Positions 1 to 8,374 of a DNA stretch of 47,373 bases are shown here, piece after piece (the first letter of the stretch is position 1; each line of letters opens with the position of its first letter). Source of the stretch: an uncultured bacterium (GTDB lineage: Bacteria > Bacillota > Clostridia > Lachnospirales > Lachnospiraceae); assembly GCA_905216215.1 (NCBI GenBank), contig CAJMSZ010000016.1:1-47373 (forward strand), in the 5' to 3' direction. The notes beneath the pieces were generated by a model, which saw nothing but the letters and a program-made list of their open reading frames with translations, searched no databases and was not told the origin of the DNA. The position numbers and the translations under genes are program-made.

Positions 1-88
1 AAAATGGAGTAAATCAGAAGATAGATAGCGAAAAACAGCGTAAAATCAACATTTTTGAGTAGATATAAATATTGTTTTAAAACATTCG

Positions 89-1105
89 TTATTTATTATC
101 TACTTCGTACATATGGCGGATTAAATCCAAAGTCTTGCTTGAATATCCATACTCGTTGTCATAGAAGGCAATCAGTTTAAATAGTTTACTATTCAGTTCG
201 ATTCCTTCTCTTGCATCAAAAATAGAAGTGCAAGGGTCTCCAACAAAGTCTCCGGATACCACTTCATCATCTACATATTCAATGATTCCTTTCATATAGG
301 TTTCAGAAGCTTCTTTCATCTTTTCGCAGATTTCTGAGTAACTTGTTTCTTTCTTAAGAACCACATTTAAATCCACTACAGAAACATCTGAAGTTGGTAC
401 TCTGTAAGAAATTCCGGTCATCTTTCCAAGAAGAGACGGAATAACAAGTCCTACTGCCTTTGCAGCTCCTGTGGTAGATGGAATGATATTGTTAAACACG
501 CTTCGTCCTGTTCTCCAGTCTTTCATAGACCTTGCATCTACAACTTTCTGTTTTGCAGTTGCGGAGTGAATGGTTGACATAAGGCCCTGTTCAATTCCCC
601 AGTTTTCTTCCAGCACACGGCAAAGAGGCGCCAGGCAGTTGGTTGTGCAGGATGCATTTGACACTACATCCATATCTGCCTCGTACTTCTCATGGTTAAC
701 CCCAAATACAAATGTCGGTGTTACTTTATCCTTGGCCGGTGCAGAAATAATAACTTTCTTAGCTCCTGCCTTAATATGATCCATGGCTTTCTCGGTTGTT
801 GTATATGCACCGGTAGCCTCTACAATATATTCTGCTCCGCATTCCTTCCAAGGAATGTTGAGTGCCTCTGTCTCTGAATATACCGGAACCTTCTTTCCGT
901 CAATTACAAGCCCACTTTCATATTTGTCTAGTGATTTTGGAAATCTTCCAAAGGTGGTGTCATACTTCAGCATATACACAAGATAGTCCAAATCTGCATT
1001 ACGCACATTAATACCAGCGATTTCCATATCCGGCATATCCATAGCCGCTCTGATCACAACTCTTCCAATTCTTCCAAATCCACTAATTCCAACTTTAATT
1101 GCCAC
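89..1105 (-). CDS. gap: Type I glyceraldehyde-3-phosphate dehydrogenase
   Basis: Cytosolic glycolytic enzyme that oxidatively phosphorylates glyceraldehyde 3-phosphate to 1,3-bisphosphoglycerate. The 338-residue product has the family's usual length. The N-terminal Rossmann motif GISGFGRIGR and the catalytic-cysteine motif SNASCTTNCLAP are intact, as are the partner histidine in STIHSATA and the C-terminal YDNEYGYS. The ATG is preceded by AGGAGG. One oddity is the loop after the second strand, which reads INVRNADLD. Classical NAD enzymes have an N-D-L type sequence with an acidic residue there, so the cofactor preference may differ (inference). The gene stands alone: no pgk or tpi is adjacent, and its neighbour upstream is clpB. 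The 88 bases downstream, to the window edge, show no gene or clear terminator. Confidence 0.97.
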   Translation of the reverse strand: MAIKVGISGFGRIGRVVIRAAMDMPDMEIAGINVRNADLDYLVYMLKYDTTFGRFPKSLDKYESGLVIDGKKVPVYSETEALNIPWKECGAEYIVEATGAYTTTEKAMDHIKAGAKKVIISAPAKDKVTPTFVFGVNHEKYEADMDVVSNASCTTNCLAPLCRVLEENWGIEQGLMSTIHSATAKQKVVDARSMKDWRTGRSVFNNIIPSTTGAAKAVGLVIPSLLGKMTGISYRVPTSDVSVVDLNVVLKKETSYSEICEKMKEASETYMKGIIEYVDDEVVSGDFVGDPCTSIFDAREGIELNSKLFKLIAFYDNEYGYSSKTLDLIRHMYEVDNK

Positions 1106-1180
1106 GTTACAATCCTCCTGAATCTCTTTTTTCTTCTCGCAGTTTCTTCATTCTCTTTTTCTTCTGCTATAGAAACAGCA

Positions 1181-1213
1181 AAAGAGAGTACCACATGACT
1201 CTATGATACTCCC
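1181..1213 (-). terminator. Hairpin plus U-run between clpB and gap
   Basis: Read on the minus strand, a 10-bp stem with two G-U pairs (arms 1204-1213 and 1184-1193, 10-base loop) is followed by TTTT. It can end clpB transcripts. It also lies about 75 bases before the gap start codon, so if gap is transcribed from the 1240-1275 region it would sit in the gap leader and could act as an attenuator. Confidence 0.6.
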
Positions 1214-1254
1214 TTCATCTTTGAAAGTAAATTAATTAAGAATTTAACGTGTTC

Positions 1255-1271
1255 GTTGATATATTATCAAC
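1255..1271. promoter_or_regulatory. Palindrome upstream of gap, possible operator
   Basis: The sequence GTTGATA-TAT-TATCAAC is a perfect 7+7 inverted repeat with a 3-base centre, in the clpB-gap intergenic region. On the minus strand TTGATA is followed 17 bases later by TTAAAT, a weak promoter candidate for gap overlapping this palindrome. The regulator is unknown; CggR or another glycolytic regulator is only a guess. Confidence 0.4.
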
Positions 1272-1305
1272 AACTTATTTAGTGATAAACTTCATTATCT
1301 ACTTT

Positions 1306-3894
1306 TTAATTTCTTTTTGTTTTAGCTGTCAACGTTCCATTTTCTACATCTATCAGAATTGTATCTCCACTGCTCACATCTCCAGACAAAATAAGTCTTG
1401 CGGCAAGGGTCTCCACGTGTTTCTGTAGATAACGCTTCAATGGTCTTGCACCGTACATCGGGTCATAGCCGCCTTCAATTACAAATTGCTTTGCAGCGTC
1501 TGTCAGTTCAATCTGAAGCTCTCTATCTTCCAGACGTTTATTCACATCTGCAATCAAGAGCTCTACAATAGCACCAATATTGCTCTTGGTAAGTGGCCGG
1601 AACATAATTGTCTCATCCAGACGGTTCAGGAACTCTGGTCTGAAATGAGCACGCAGCTCAGCCATAACCTGCGCTTCAGCTTCCGGCTTAATGTCCCCAT
1701 TGTCGTCAATACCATCCAACAGATAAGAAGAACCAATGTTAGAGGTCATGATCAAAATGGTATTCTTAAAGTCTACTGTTCTTCCCTGAGAGTCTGTGAT
1801 TCGTCCGTCATCCAATACCTGTAACAGTACGTTGAATACATCCGGATGTGCCTTCTCTACTTCATCAAACAATACCACAGAATATGGTTTCCGGCGTACT
1901 GCTTCTGTCAACTGTCCACCTTCATCATAACCTACATATCCCGGAGGCGCTCCAATCAGACGAGACACGGAGTACTTCTCCATATACTCGCTCATATCGA
2001 TTCGAACCATATTGCTCTCATCATCAAACAGGCTCTGTGCAAGCGCTTTGGCAAGCTCGGTCTTACCTACACCTGTTGGTCCGAGGAACAGGAAAGAACC
2101 GATTGGCTTTGTCGGATCTTTAATACCAGCTTTAGAACGGATAATCGCTTCTGTCACTTTCTGTACACTTTCATCCTGTCCTACTACACGTTTGTGCAGT
2201 TCTTTGTCCAGATTCAAAGTTTTGCTTCGTTCACTCTCATTTAATTTGGCAACCGGAATGCCAGTCCATCTGGAAACGATTTTTGCAATTTCATCCTCTG
2301 TCACTGCTTCATGCACCAGGGACAAATCCTTGTTCTTTATCTGTTCTTCTTCATCTTCCAACTGCTTCTGGAGCTGTGGCAGACGGCCATACTGCAATTC
2401 TGCAGCTTTATTCAAATCATACTGCTGTTTTGCAATCTGAATTTCCTGGTTAACCTGTTCAATCTGCTCACGAATCTTCTGCACAGATTCTACTGCACGT
2501 TTTTCATTGTCCCACTGGGCTTTCTTCTTGGCAAACTCTTCCCTGTGTTCTGCCAAATCCTGTTGCAGATGCTCCAGTCTTTCTTTACTCAGTCGGTCAT
2601 CTTCTTTCTTAAGAGCAGTCTCTTCAATCTCAAGCTGTGTTACCTTCCTGCGAAGTTCGTCCAACTCTGTCGGCATTGAATCCAGTTCTGTCTTAATCAG
2701 GGCACAGGCTTCATCTACCAGGTCAATTGCTTTATCCGGTAGAAAACGGTCTGAAATATAACGATGTGAAAGAGTAGCTGCCGCTACAAGGGCACCATCT
2801 GTAATCTTAACACCGTGATATACTTCATAACGTTCCTTCAATCCACGCAGAATGGAAATGGCATCTTCCACAGACGGTTCATCTACCATAACCGGCTGGA
2901 AACGACGTTCAAGAGCCGCATCTTTCTCAATGTACTGACGATACTCATCCAATGTAGTAGCACCGATACAATGCAGTTCTCCACGGGCAAGCATTGGTTT
3001 TAACATATTGCCTGCATCCATGGAGCCTTCCGTCTTACCTGCTCCTACGATAGTATGCAGTTCATCAATGAAAAGAATAATCTTTCCTTCGCTATTTTTT
3101 ACTTCCTCCAAAACTGCTTTCAGACGTTCCTCAAATTCACCACGATACTTTGCTCCGGCTACCAGCGCACCCATATCCAGTGCAAATACTTTTTTATCCT
3201 TCAGTCCCTCTGGCACATCACCGGCTACGATACGCTGAGCCAGTCCTTCAACGGCTGCCGTCTTACCAACACCAGGTTTCCCAATCAGGACCGGATTATT
3301 CTTGGTCTTACGTGACAAAATCCGAATCACATTGCGAATTTCAGCATCCCGTCCGATAACCGGGTCCAGCTTCTGTTCTCTTGCGCGCTGTACCAAATCC
3401 TGCCCGTATTTATTCAATGTATCATAAGTAGCTTCGGGATTATCACTGGTAACTCTCTGATTACCACGTACCGTAGAAAGTGCCTGTAAGAAACTTTCTC
3501 TTGTAATCCCCATCTCTTTCAGCAAGACTTTCATCTCTCTGCTGGCATATTTCAGAAGTGCAAGGAAAAGATGTTCCACAGAAACATACTCATCTCCCAT
3601 CTGCTTTGCTTCGTCTTCTGCATGAATCAGAACATTGTTCAAATCTTGTCCAATGTAGAGCTGACCACCTTGAACCTTCGGGCGCTTATTGATTGCTTCC
3701 TCCACCCGGTTCATGACATATTCTTTCGACATTTCCATTTTCTCAAGCAGCTTTAAAATCAAACTGTCATCTATGGTTATCAATGCGTCAAATAAATGTT
3801 CCTGTTCTATTTCCTGGTTTCCATAGTCCGATGCAATCTTCTCACACTTCTGGACTGCTTCCATAGAACTTCTTGTAAATTTGCTAAGATTCAT
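1306..3894 (-). CDS. clpB: ATP-dependent chaperone ClpB
   Basis: Hexameric AAA+ disaggregase that works with DnaK to rescue aggregated proteins after heat stress, in the cytosol. The 862-residue length is standard. In order: double Clp_N repeat (about 1-145), first nucleotide-binding domain with Walker A GKPGVGKT (about residue 203), a long charged coiled-coil middle domain (about 410-525) that distinguishes ClpB from ClpA/ClpC, and a second domain with GPTGVGKT (about 603) and sensor motif TSNIGS. The start codon has AGGAGG at 3903-3908. Expression is very probably repressed by HrcA through the CIRCE element just upstream. It is monocistronic in this window. Confidence 0.98.
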   Translation of the reverse strand: MNLSKFTRSSMEAVQKCEKIASDYGNQEIEQEHLFDALITIDDSLILKLLEKMEMSKEYVMNRVEEAINKRPKVQGGQLYIGQDLNNVLIHAEDEAKQMGDEYVSVEHLFLALLKYASREMKVLLKEMGITRESFLQALSTVRGNQRVTSDNPEATYDTLNKYGQDLVQRAREQKLDPVIGRDAEIRNVIRILSRKTKNNPVLIGKPGVGKTAAVEGLAQRIVAGDVPEGLKDKKVFALDMGALVAGAKYRGEFEERLKAVLEEVKNSEGKIILFIDELHTIVGAGKTEGSMDAGNMLKPMLARGELHCIGATTLDEYRQYIEKDAALERRFQPVMVDEPSVEDAISILRGLKERYEVYHGVKITDGALVAAATLSHRYISDRFLPDKAIDLVDEACALIKTELDSMPTELDELRRKVTQLEIEETALKKEDDRLSKERLEHLQQDLAEHREEFAKKKAQWDNEKRAVESVQKIREQIEQVNQEIQIAKQQYDLNKAAELQYGRLPQLQKQLEDEEEQIKNKDLSLVHEAVTEDEIAKIVSRWTGIPVAKLNESERSKTLNLDKELHKRVVGQDESVQKVTEAIIRSKAGIKDPTKPIGSFLFLGPTGVGKTELAKALAQSLFDDESNMVRIDMSEYMEKYSVSRLIGAPPGYVGYDEGGQLTEAVRRKPYSVVLFDEVEKAHPDVFNVLLQVLDDGRITDSQGRTVDFKNTILIMTSNIGSSYLLDGIDDNGDIKPEAEAQVMAELRAHFRPEFLNRLDETIMFRPLTKSNIGAIVELLIADVNKRLEDRELQIELTDAAKQFVIEGGYDPMYGARPLKRYLQKHVETLAARLILSGDVSSGDTILIDVENGTLTAKTKRN

Positions 3895-3956
3895 AAACTA
3901 CGCCTCCTATCTATCTAAATCACATGAAATAACATTTGTTTTCTTGTTCTATTAGG

Positions 3957-3986
3957 AATATAACACAAAAGATTAGCACTCGTCAA
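3957..3986 (-). promoter_or_regulatory. clpB promoter (sigma-A type)
   Basis: On the minus strand TTGACG (3981-3986) and TATATT (3957-3962) are separated by 18 bases. The -35 box lies within the CIRCE element, so HrcA bound there would block RNA polymerase directly. Confidence 0.75.
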
Positions 3987-3999
3987 GCATGAGTGCTAA
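3973..3999. promoter_or_regulatory. CIRCE operator (HrcA binding site)
   Basis: TTAGCACTC - nine bases - GAGTGCTAA is an exact match to the CIRCE consensus. It lies about 80 bases upstream of clpB and overlaps its -35 box. The inverted repeat continues 6 bp outward on both sides (15-bp arms 3967-3981 and 3991-4005) and is flanked by T-runs. It may therefore also terminate transcripts arriving from the symporter gene upstream. Confidence 0.95.
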
Positions 4000-4043
4000 T
4001 CTTTTTTATAAACATTCTATAAACTTTTTTCTTTTCATCCGGC

Positions 4044-5420
4044 TTACATCTGAATCCACCCGAATGCATTTGCTACGGAACTGATAAATATAATCGCAGC
4101 AAAGATCGGACACAAATATTGAATCATAAAATTAAAAATTCTTTTTCTGCGGAAAGTCCCGCCTTCCAAAATCATCTCTTCTTCAATCTTCTTCACACCA
4201 ATAACTCTCGCCACTAACAGACAGATTGCAATAGCCGCAATTGGCATCATAACAGAATTGGTAAGGAAATCAAAGAAATCCAGGAACTGCATTCCTATAA
4301 TCCGAATATCTGCAAGTGGTCCATATCCCAGCGAAGAGAGACTGCCAAGTGTAATCATAATCACAGCCACGATAATGGTCGATTTCTTTCTGCCCCATTT
4401 CAGTTCATCCTGAAAAGTAGATACTGCACTTTCTGTCAGCGCAATGGAACTGGTCACTGCAGCACACAACACAAGCACAAAGAACAAAATTCCAACCACT
4501 GTTCCAAGTCCCATACTCTCAAATACCTTCGGTATAGTAATAAACATCAGCGCAGGGCCTGCCTGCAGTGTTTCTGCATCTCCACCGGAAAAAGCAAATA
4601 CAGCCGGTATAATCATAAGTCCTGCCATAACCGCGATTGCCGTATCAAATATCTCCACATTTTTCGTTGACTCTTCAATGGACACATCTTTCTTCATATA
4701 AGAGCCAAAAGTAATAAGAATTCCCATGGCAATGGAAAGAGAATAGAACATCTGTCCCATTGCTGAAACCACCGTCATCCATGAAAAATGCTTTACATTC
4801 GGAACCAGAAAATATTTCACACCTTCCAGTGCTCCCGGTCTGGTAACAGAATAGACAGAAATAATCACAGATAAAACAACCAATACAGGCATCATGACCT
4901 TGGAAACACGTTCTACACCATTTTCCACTCCTGCATAAATAATAAGCACCGTAAATAAGGTAAATGCAATAAAACAAAGTTCTGTAGATGTTCCATTTGA
5001 AATAAAGCTTCCAAAATAGCCATCCGAAGCAAGTTTTTCCCCATTTCCACGAATATATTCTACAAGATACTTAATAACCCATCCTCCGATTACCGAATAA
5101 TAAGGTACTATCAAGATAGGAATAATTGCATTGATCCAGCCACCGGCGGACAGCCATTTTGATTTTCCAAAGGAGACGAATGCTCCTACCGGACTTTTTC
5201 TTGTCATACGGCCAAGTGCGGTTTCTGCTACAATCATGGTGTATCCAAAAGTTAATGCAAGCACAATATAAATCAGGAGAAAAATTCCTCCACCATATTT
5301 TGCGGCAAGATACGGAAAACGCCATATATTTCCCAATCCTACCGAAGCTCCTGCTGCTGATAAAACAAATCCCAGCTTTCCAGAGAACATACTTCTCTTT
5401 TCATGTTGTTTTTTCATCAT
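4044..5420 (-). CDS. Neurotransmitter:sodium symporter (SNF/NSS) family transporter
   Basis: Integral membrane protein of 458 residues, predicted to import an amino acid or related small amine with Na+. The family hallmark is near the N-terminus: GASVGLGNIWRFPY, the unwound TM1 segment that binds Na+ and substrate in LeuT, followed by GGGIFLLIYI. About 11-12 hydrophobic segments are visible, typical for prokaryotic members. I chose the ATG at 5420 (MMKKQHEK), which is preceded by an AGGAAAGAGAG site; an in-frame start at 5462 would overlap the kinase gene and has a poor ribosome site. It directly follows the hybrid histidine kinase gene. The kinase has amino-acid-type binding domains, so the two may sense and import the same ligand (inference). 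The substrate cannot be read from sequence. Confidence 0.92.
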   Translation of the reverse strand: MMKKQHEKRSMFSGKLGFVLSAAGASVGLGNIWRFPYLAAKYGGGIFLLIYIVLALTFGYTMIVAETALGRMTRKSPVGAFVSFGKSKWLSAGGWINAIIPILIVPYYSVIGGWVIKYLVEYIRGNGEKLASDGYFGSFISNGTSTELCFIAFTLFTVLIIYAGVENGVERVSKVMMPVLVVLSVIISVYSVTRPGALEGVKYFLVPNVKHFSWMTVVSAMGQMFYSLSIAMGILITFGSYMKKDVSIEESTKNVEIFDTAIAVMAGLMIIPAVFAFSGGDAETLQAGPALMFITIPKVFESMGLGTVVGILFFVLVLCAAVTSSIALTESAVSTFQDELKWGRKKSTIIVAVIMITLGSLSSLGYGPLADIRIIGMQFLDFFDFLTNSVMMPIAAIAICLLVARVIGVKKIEEEMILEGGTFRRKRIFNFMIQYLCPIFAAIIFISSVANAFGWIQM

Positions 5421-5451
5421 TTTCTCTCTTTCCTGCCCCAAATTTTCTCCA

Positions 5452-8241
5452 TTAGCGGGCATTTTCTTTTAGTACTGTCTCAATCGCTCTCATACTGATT
5501 GGTTTAGAAATATATCCTGTCATTCCTGCTTCGCGACACTTTCTTCGGTCACTTGCAAAGGTATTCGCAGTCATTGCAAAAATAGGAATATCACTGTCCT
5601 CTTTCTGACTTTCACGAATCCGTCTGGTTGCTTCCAGTCCATCCATAACCGGCATCTGCATATCCATGAAAATAGCGAAATAGTAGCCTGCTTCCGAAGC
5701 TTCAAATTTATCTACACTAATTTTCCCGTTCTCTGCCCATTCCACTGTAAAACCAATACTCTGTAAAAGTTCGATGGCAATTTCGGCATTCAGTGCATTA
5801 TCTTCTACCAGAAGAGCACGTTTGCCCATATACTCTGCTTCGTTCCTATCCCCATCCTGCTTCGGGTGAAGCACCTGCTCCCGTTGTTCATCGGAAGCAG
5901 ATGGCAGAGGAACTTCAACTACAAATGTGGAGCCTTTTCCAGGCTCACTTTCAATAGATAAACTTCCATGCATCAACTCTGTGAATCCTTTCACCACAGA
6001 CATTCCAAGTCCAGTTCCTTCCGTCTTGGAAATGCGGCTGTCTTCAGCACGTGAGTAATCTTCACAAATATGTTCTATGAATTCTTCCGTCATTCCAATT
6101 CCATTATCCGTACACCGGAAGCGATATCGATTTTCTGAAACACAATCCATAGAAATATCAATCTGTCCACCACCCGGTGTATATTTAATCGCGTTCGATA
6201 CAATATTAATGATAATCTGACTCAGACGATTGGTGTCTCCGATTACAACACAATTCTCCATTTCACAATGAATACTTATCTTCTGTGCCTTCTTATCAGC
6301 AAGTGGCCGCAAAATATTCACACTGTTTACCAGACAGGACTTCAGAGAAAATGGTTTTTGTAACAGCTCAATATGACCATACTCCAACTGATTCACATCC
6401 AGAATGGAATTAACCAGCATCAGCAGATAACTTCCTTCTGACTGTATGCTGTCCAAAGCATTCTCCAATTTAAGCGAATCCTTCTGATACTTCTGTGCCA
6501 CCTGAGTCATACCAAGTACCACATTCAGTGGAGTCCGGATATCATGACTCATCTTGGAAAAAAAGTTCTGTTTGGATTCATTTGCCTCCTCTGCCTCGCG
6601 AAGTGCAACAGCAAGCTCTTCTGAGATTTTCTGCTGTTTTCTTCCGCTCTGAACCTGCATAAAATACAAGACAATGAAAAATCCTGCAAGAAAGAAACTG
6701 ATAATAATCATAATCAAAATCGATGGATGCGTATATAAATATCTGGCCACAGATGGTGTAACTGTTCTTTCCAGATATTTCTGTACATCATCCGTTCCTC
6801 TCTGTTCCGCAACAACAGATAAAGTCTTTTCCCAGAGTCCATAGAACAGAACATTATCCTGTGCACTCACGCCCATGCGAAGTTCCAGGAAAGCTCCGGG
6901 TACAATTTCTGCCCGCAGACGGTTTCTGGCATCATCCTGCACCATTCTCTGTGCAGTATAAGTCATCAGAAGCGCGCCGTCCACCCCACCATCCAAGACA
7001 AGCTGTACACATTTCTCCAGACTGTCCACCACAATCACTTCTGCATCCGGCCAGGCACCGGCAATGATTTTCCGAATTGGAATACTCTCATCCATAATGG
7101 CTATCTTCTGCGCCCTGCCCGAACCACCTGTCTTATACAACATGGATGCCGTTGTTTTCAGATAAGAAGACGTCAGCTTGTACTTTCCTTCTCTTTCGTC
7201 CTCGTAACAGCCGTCCATGTCCATCCAGATATCCACAGCTCCCTCGGCAATTACATCTTCATATTCTTCCTTCGAAGAAGCAGGTAGAATCTCATAATCC
7301 AGCCCCAGTCTGGAAACAACTTCTTTAAAAATATCTACAGCAATCCCTTTGGGCTCTCCATCCTCATACCAGGAATATGGGGTCAGCTCCGGATTCATCA
7401 CTGCACGTACCACTGTCTGACTCATCCGCATTGCATCCAGAAAGCTCTGCTCCTCCTCCGTATAATCCGTACTTTTGCTGGAGATACCATAATATTGATT
7501 AAACAAATCTGCCCTCCAGGTAGGTCTGTCCACATTCATAATATCAATCGCATAATCAATCTCATCCATCAATGCCTGATTTTCTTTTCGGGCCATAAGA
7601 TAATAAGGCGTCTGTTCCAACTCCTCCACTACTCTTTCATCTTCCGGTGTACTGATATAACTGTTAACAAGGGCATCTACCTCTCCAGTAATCAAGGCAT
7701 TCGTCAGCTCTTCCGGTGTATCATAATAAAGCAGTGCATAGGAAAACCCCTTAGATTTGGCAAATTCTTCAAACTTTCCATTATAGGTGTGCCGCTCCAA
7801 AAGACCAATACGAAGTCCATTATAAGTATCATATTCTCCCGCTACAACTTTCGTATTTCCCACCTTCACCGTCATACAGGTCATTGCTGTAATCGATGGA
7901 TGTCGGGAAAAAATAAACTCTTCCTCCCGTTCCGTTGTCCGTTTTGCTGCTGTATAAATATCCAGCTCACCATTTCTAAGCATTTCTACACATTCGGCAG
8001 CACTTTTATCGTAGCCCACATAAGAAAACGTGCATTGAAGGTAATTTGCAATGGTCTGCATCATCTCATACCCATATCCCGAACGTTCTCCATCTTCATC
8101 CTGCATATTGAAACAATCATACGGGAAAAAGGCGACTTTGTAGTTTGGCGTTTCCTTATTCGGCACATCTGCTGCATATACCGTTCCCACAGAATTCAGG
8201 GAAATAATTATCATCAATAAAAAAGCTATAAATTTCTTCAT
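5452..8241 (-). CDS. Hybrid sensor histidine kinase with two extracellular solute-binding domains
   Basis: BvgS/EvgS-like membrane sensor of 929 residues. A signal peptide (MKKFIAFLLM... ending VYAA) precedes two periplasmic-binding-protein type 3 modules (about 30-260 and 275-495). One transmembrane helix follows at about 505-527, then the phospho-acceptor box SHDIRTPLN (His near 563), an ATPase domain with DNGIGM and GTGLGM motifs, and a C-terminal receiver domain with VEDN and MDMQMPVMDG (Asp near 858). No C-terminal HPt domain is present, so a separate phosphotransfer protein and output regulator must lie elsewhere. The ATG at 8241 was chosen because GGGG lies 9 bases upstream; an alternative TTG start at 8262 is less likely. 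Type 3 domains usually bind amino acids, which fits the symporter downstream. Confidence 0.95.
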   Translation of the reverse strand: MKKFIAFLLMIIISLNSVGTVYAADVPNKETPNYKVAFFPYDCFNMQDEDGERSGYGYEMMQTIANYLQCTFSYVGYDKSAAECVEMLRNGELDIYTAAKRTTEREEEFIFSRHPSITAMTCMTVKVGNTKVVAGEYDTYNGLRIGLLERHTYNGKFEEFAKSKGFSYALLYYDTPEELTNALITGEVDALVNSYISTPEDERVVEELEQTPYYLMARKENQALMDEIDYAIDIMNVDRPTWRADLFNQYYGISSKSTDYTEEEQSFLDAMRMSQTVVRAVMNPELTPYSWYEDGEPKGIAVDIFKEVVSRLGLDYEILPASSKEEYEDVIAEGAVDIWMDMDGCYEDEREGKYKLTSSYLKTTASMLYKTGGSGRAQKIAIMDESIPIRKIIAGAWPDAEVIVVDSLEKCVQLVLDGGVDGALLMTYTAQRMVQDDARNRLRAEIVPGAFLELRMGVSAQDNVLFYGLWEKTLSVVAEQRGTDDVQKYLERTVTPSVARYLYTHPSILIMIIISFFLAGFFIVLYFMQVQSGRKQQKISEELAVALREAEEANESKQNFFSKMSHDIRTPLNVVLGMTQVAQKYQKDSLKLENALDSIQSEGSYLLMLVNSILDVNQLEYGHIELLQKPFSLKSCLVNSVNILRPLADKKAQKISIHCEMENCVVIGDTNRLSQIIINIVSNAIKYTPGGGQIDISMDCVSENRYRFRCTDNGIGMTEEFIEHICEDYSRAEDSRISKTEGTGLGMSVVKGFTELMHGSLSIESEPGKGSTFVVEVPLPSASDEQREQVLHPKQDGDRNEAEYMGKRALLVEDNALNAEIAIELLQSIGFTVEWAENGKISVDKFEASEAGYYFAIFMDMQMPVMDGLEATRRIRESQKEDSDIPIFAMTANTFASDRRKCREAGMTGYISKPISMRAIETVLKENAR

Positions 8242-8282
8242 ACGGCAAATCCCCTTCATCAAAAAGACAATAGTCTGTTTTT

Positions 8283-8311
8283 ATCTTATAATGGGAACTT
8301 TTCATTGTCAA
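8283..8311 (-). promoter_or_regulatory. Promoter of the histidine kinase-symporter operon
   Basis: On the minus strand TTGACA (8306-8311) and TAAGAT (8283-8288) are spaced by 17 bases, about 42 bases before the kinase ATG. Confidence 0.65.
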
Positions 8312-8374
8312 TTTGTGATTCCGAAAAAGTTACAGATATTTGCATTTTTACTTTTTTTATTTCTTTTAATGTTT

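Noticed and set aside
1846..3315. Several plus-strand open frames opposite clpB
   Set aside because: They are shadows of a highly conserved gene, with no domains or ribosome sites.
4675..4977. 100-residue minus-strand open frame inside the symporter gene
   Set aside because: It is an alternative frame of the symporter coding region with a Cys/aromatic-rich composition unlike a real protein.
7495..8220. 241-residue plus-strand open frame opposite the histidine kinase gene
   Set aside because: It lies wholly within the kinase coding sequence, has no ribosome site and gives a low-complexity, Ile/His-rich product; the kinase reading is strongly supported by domains.
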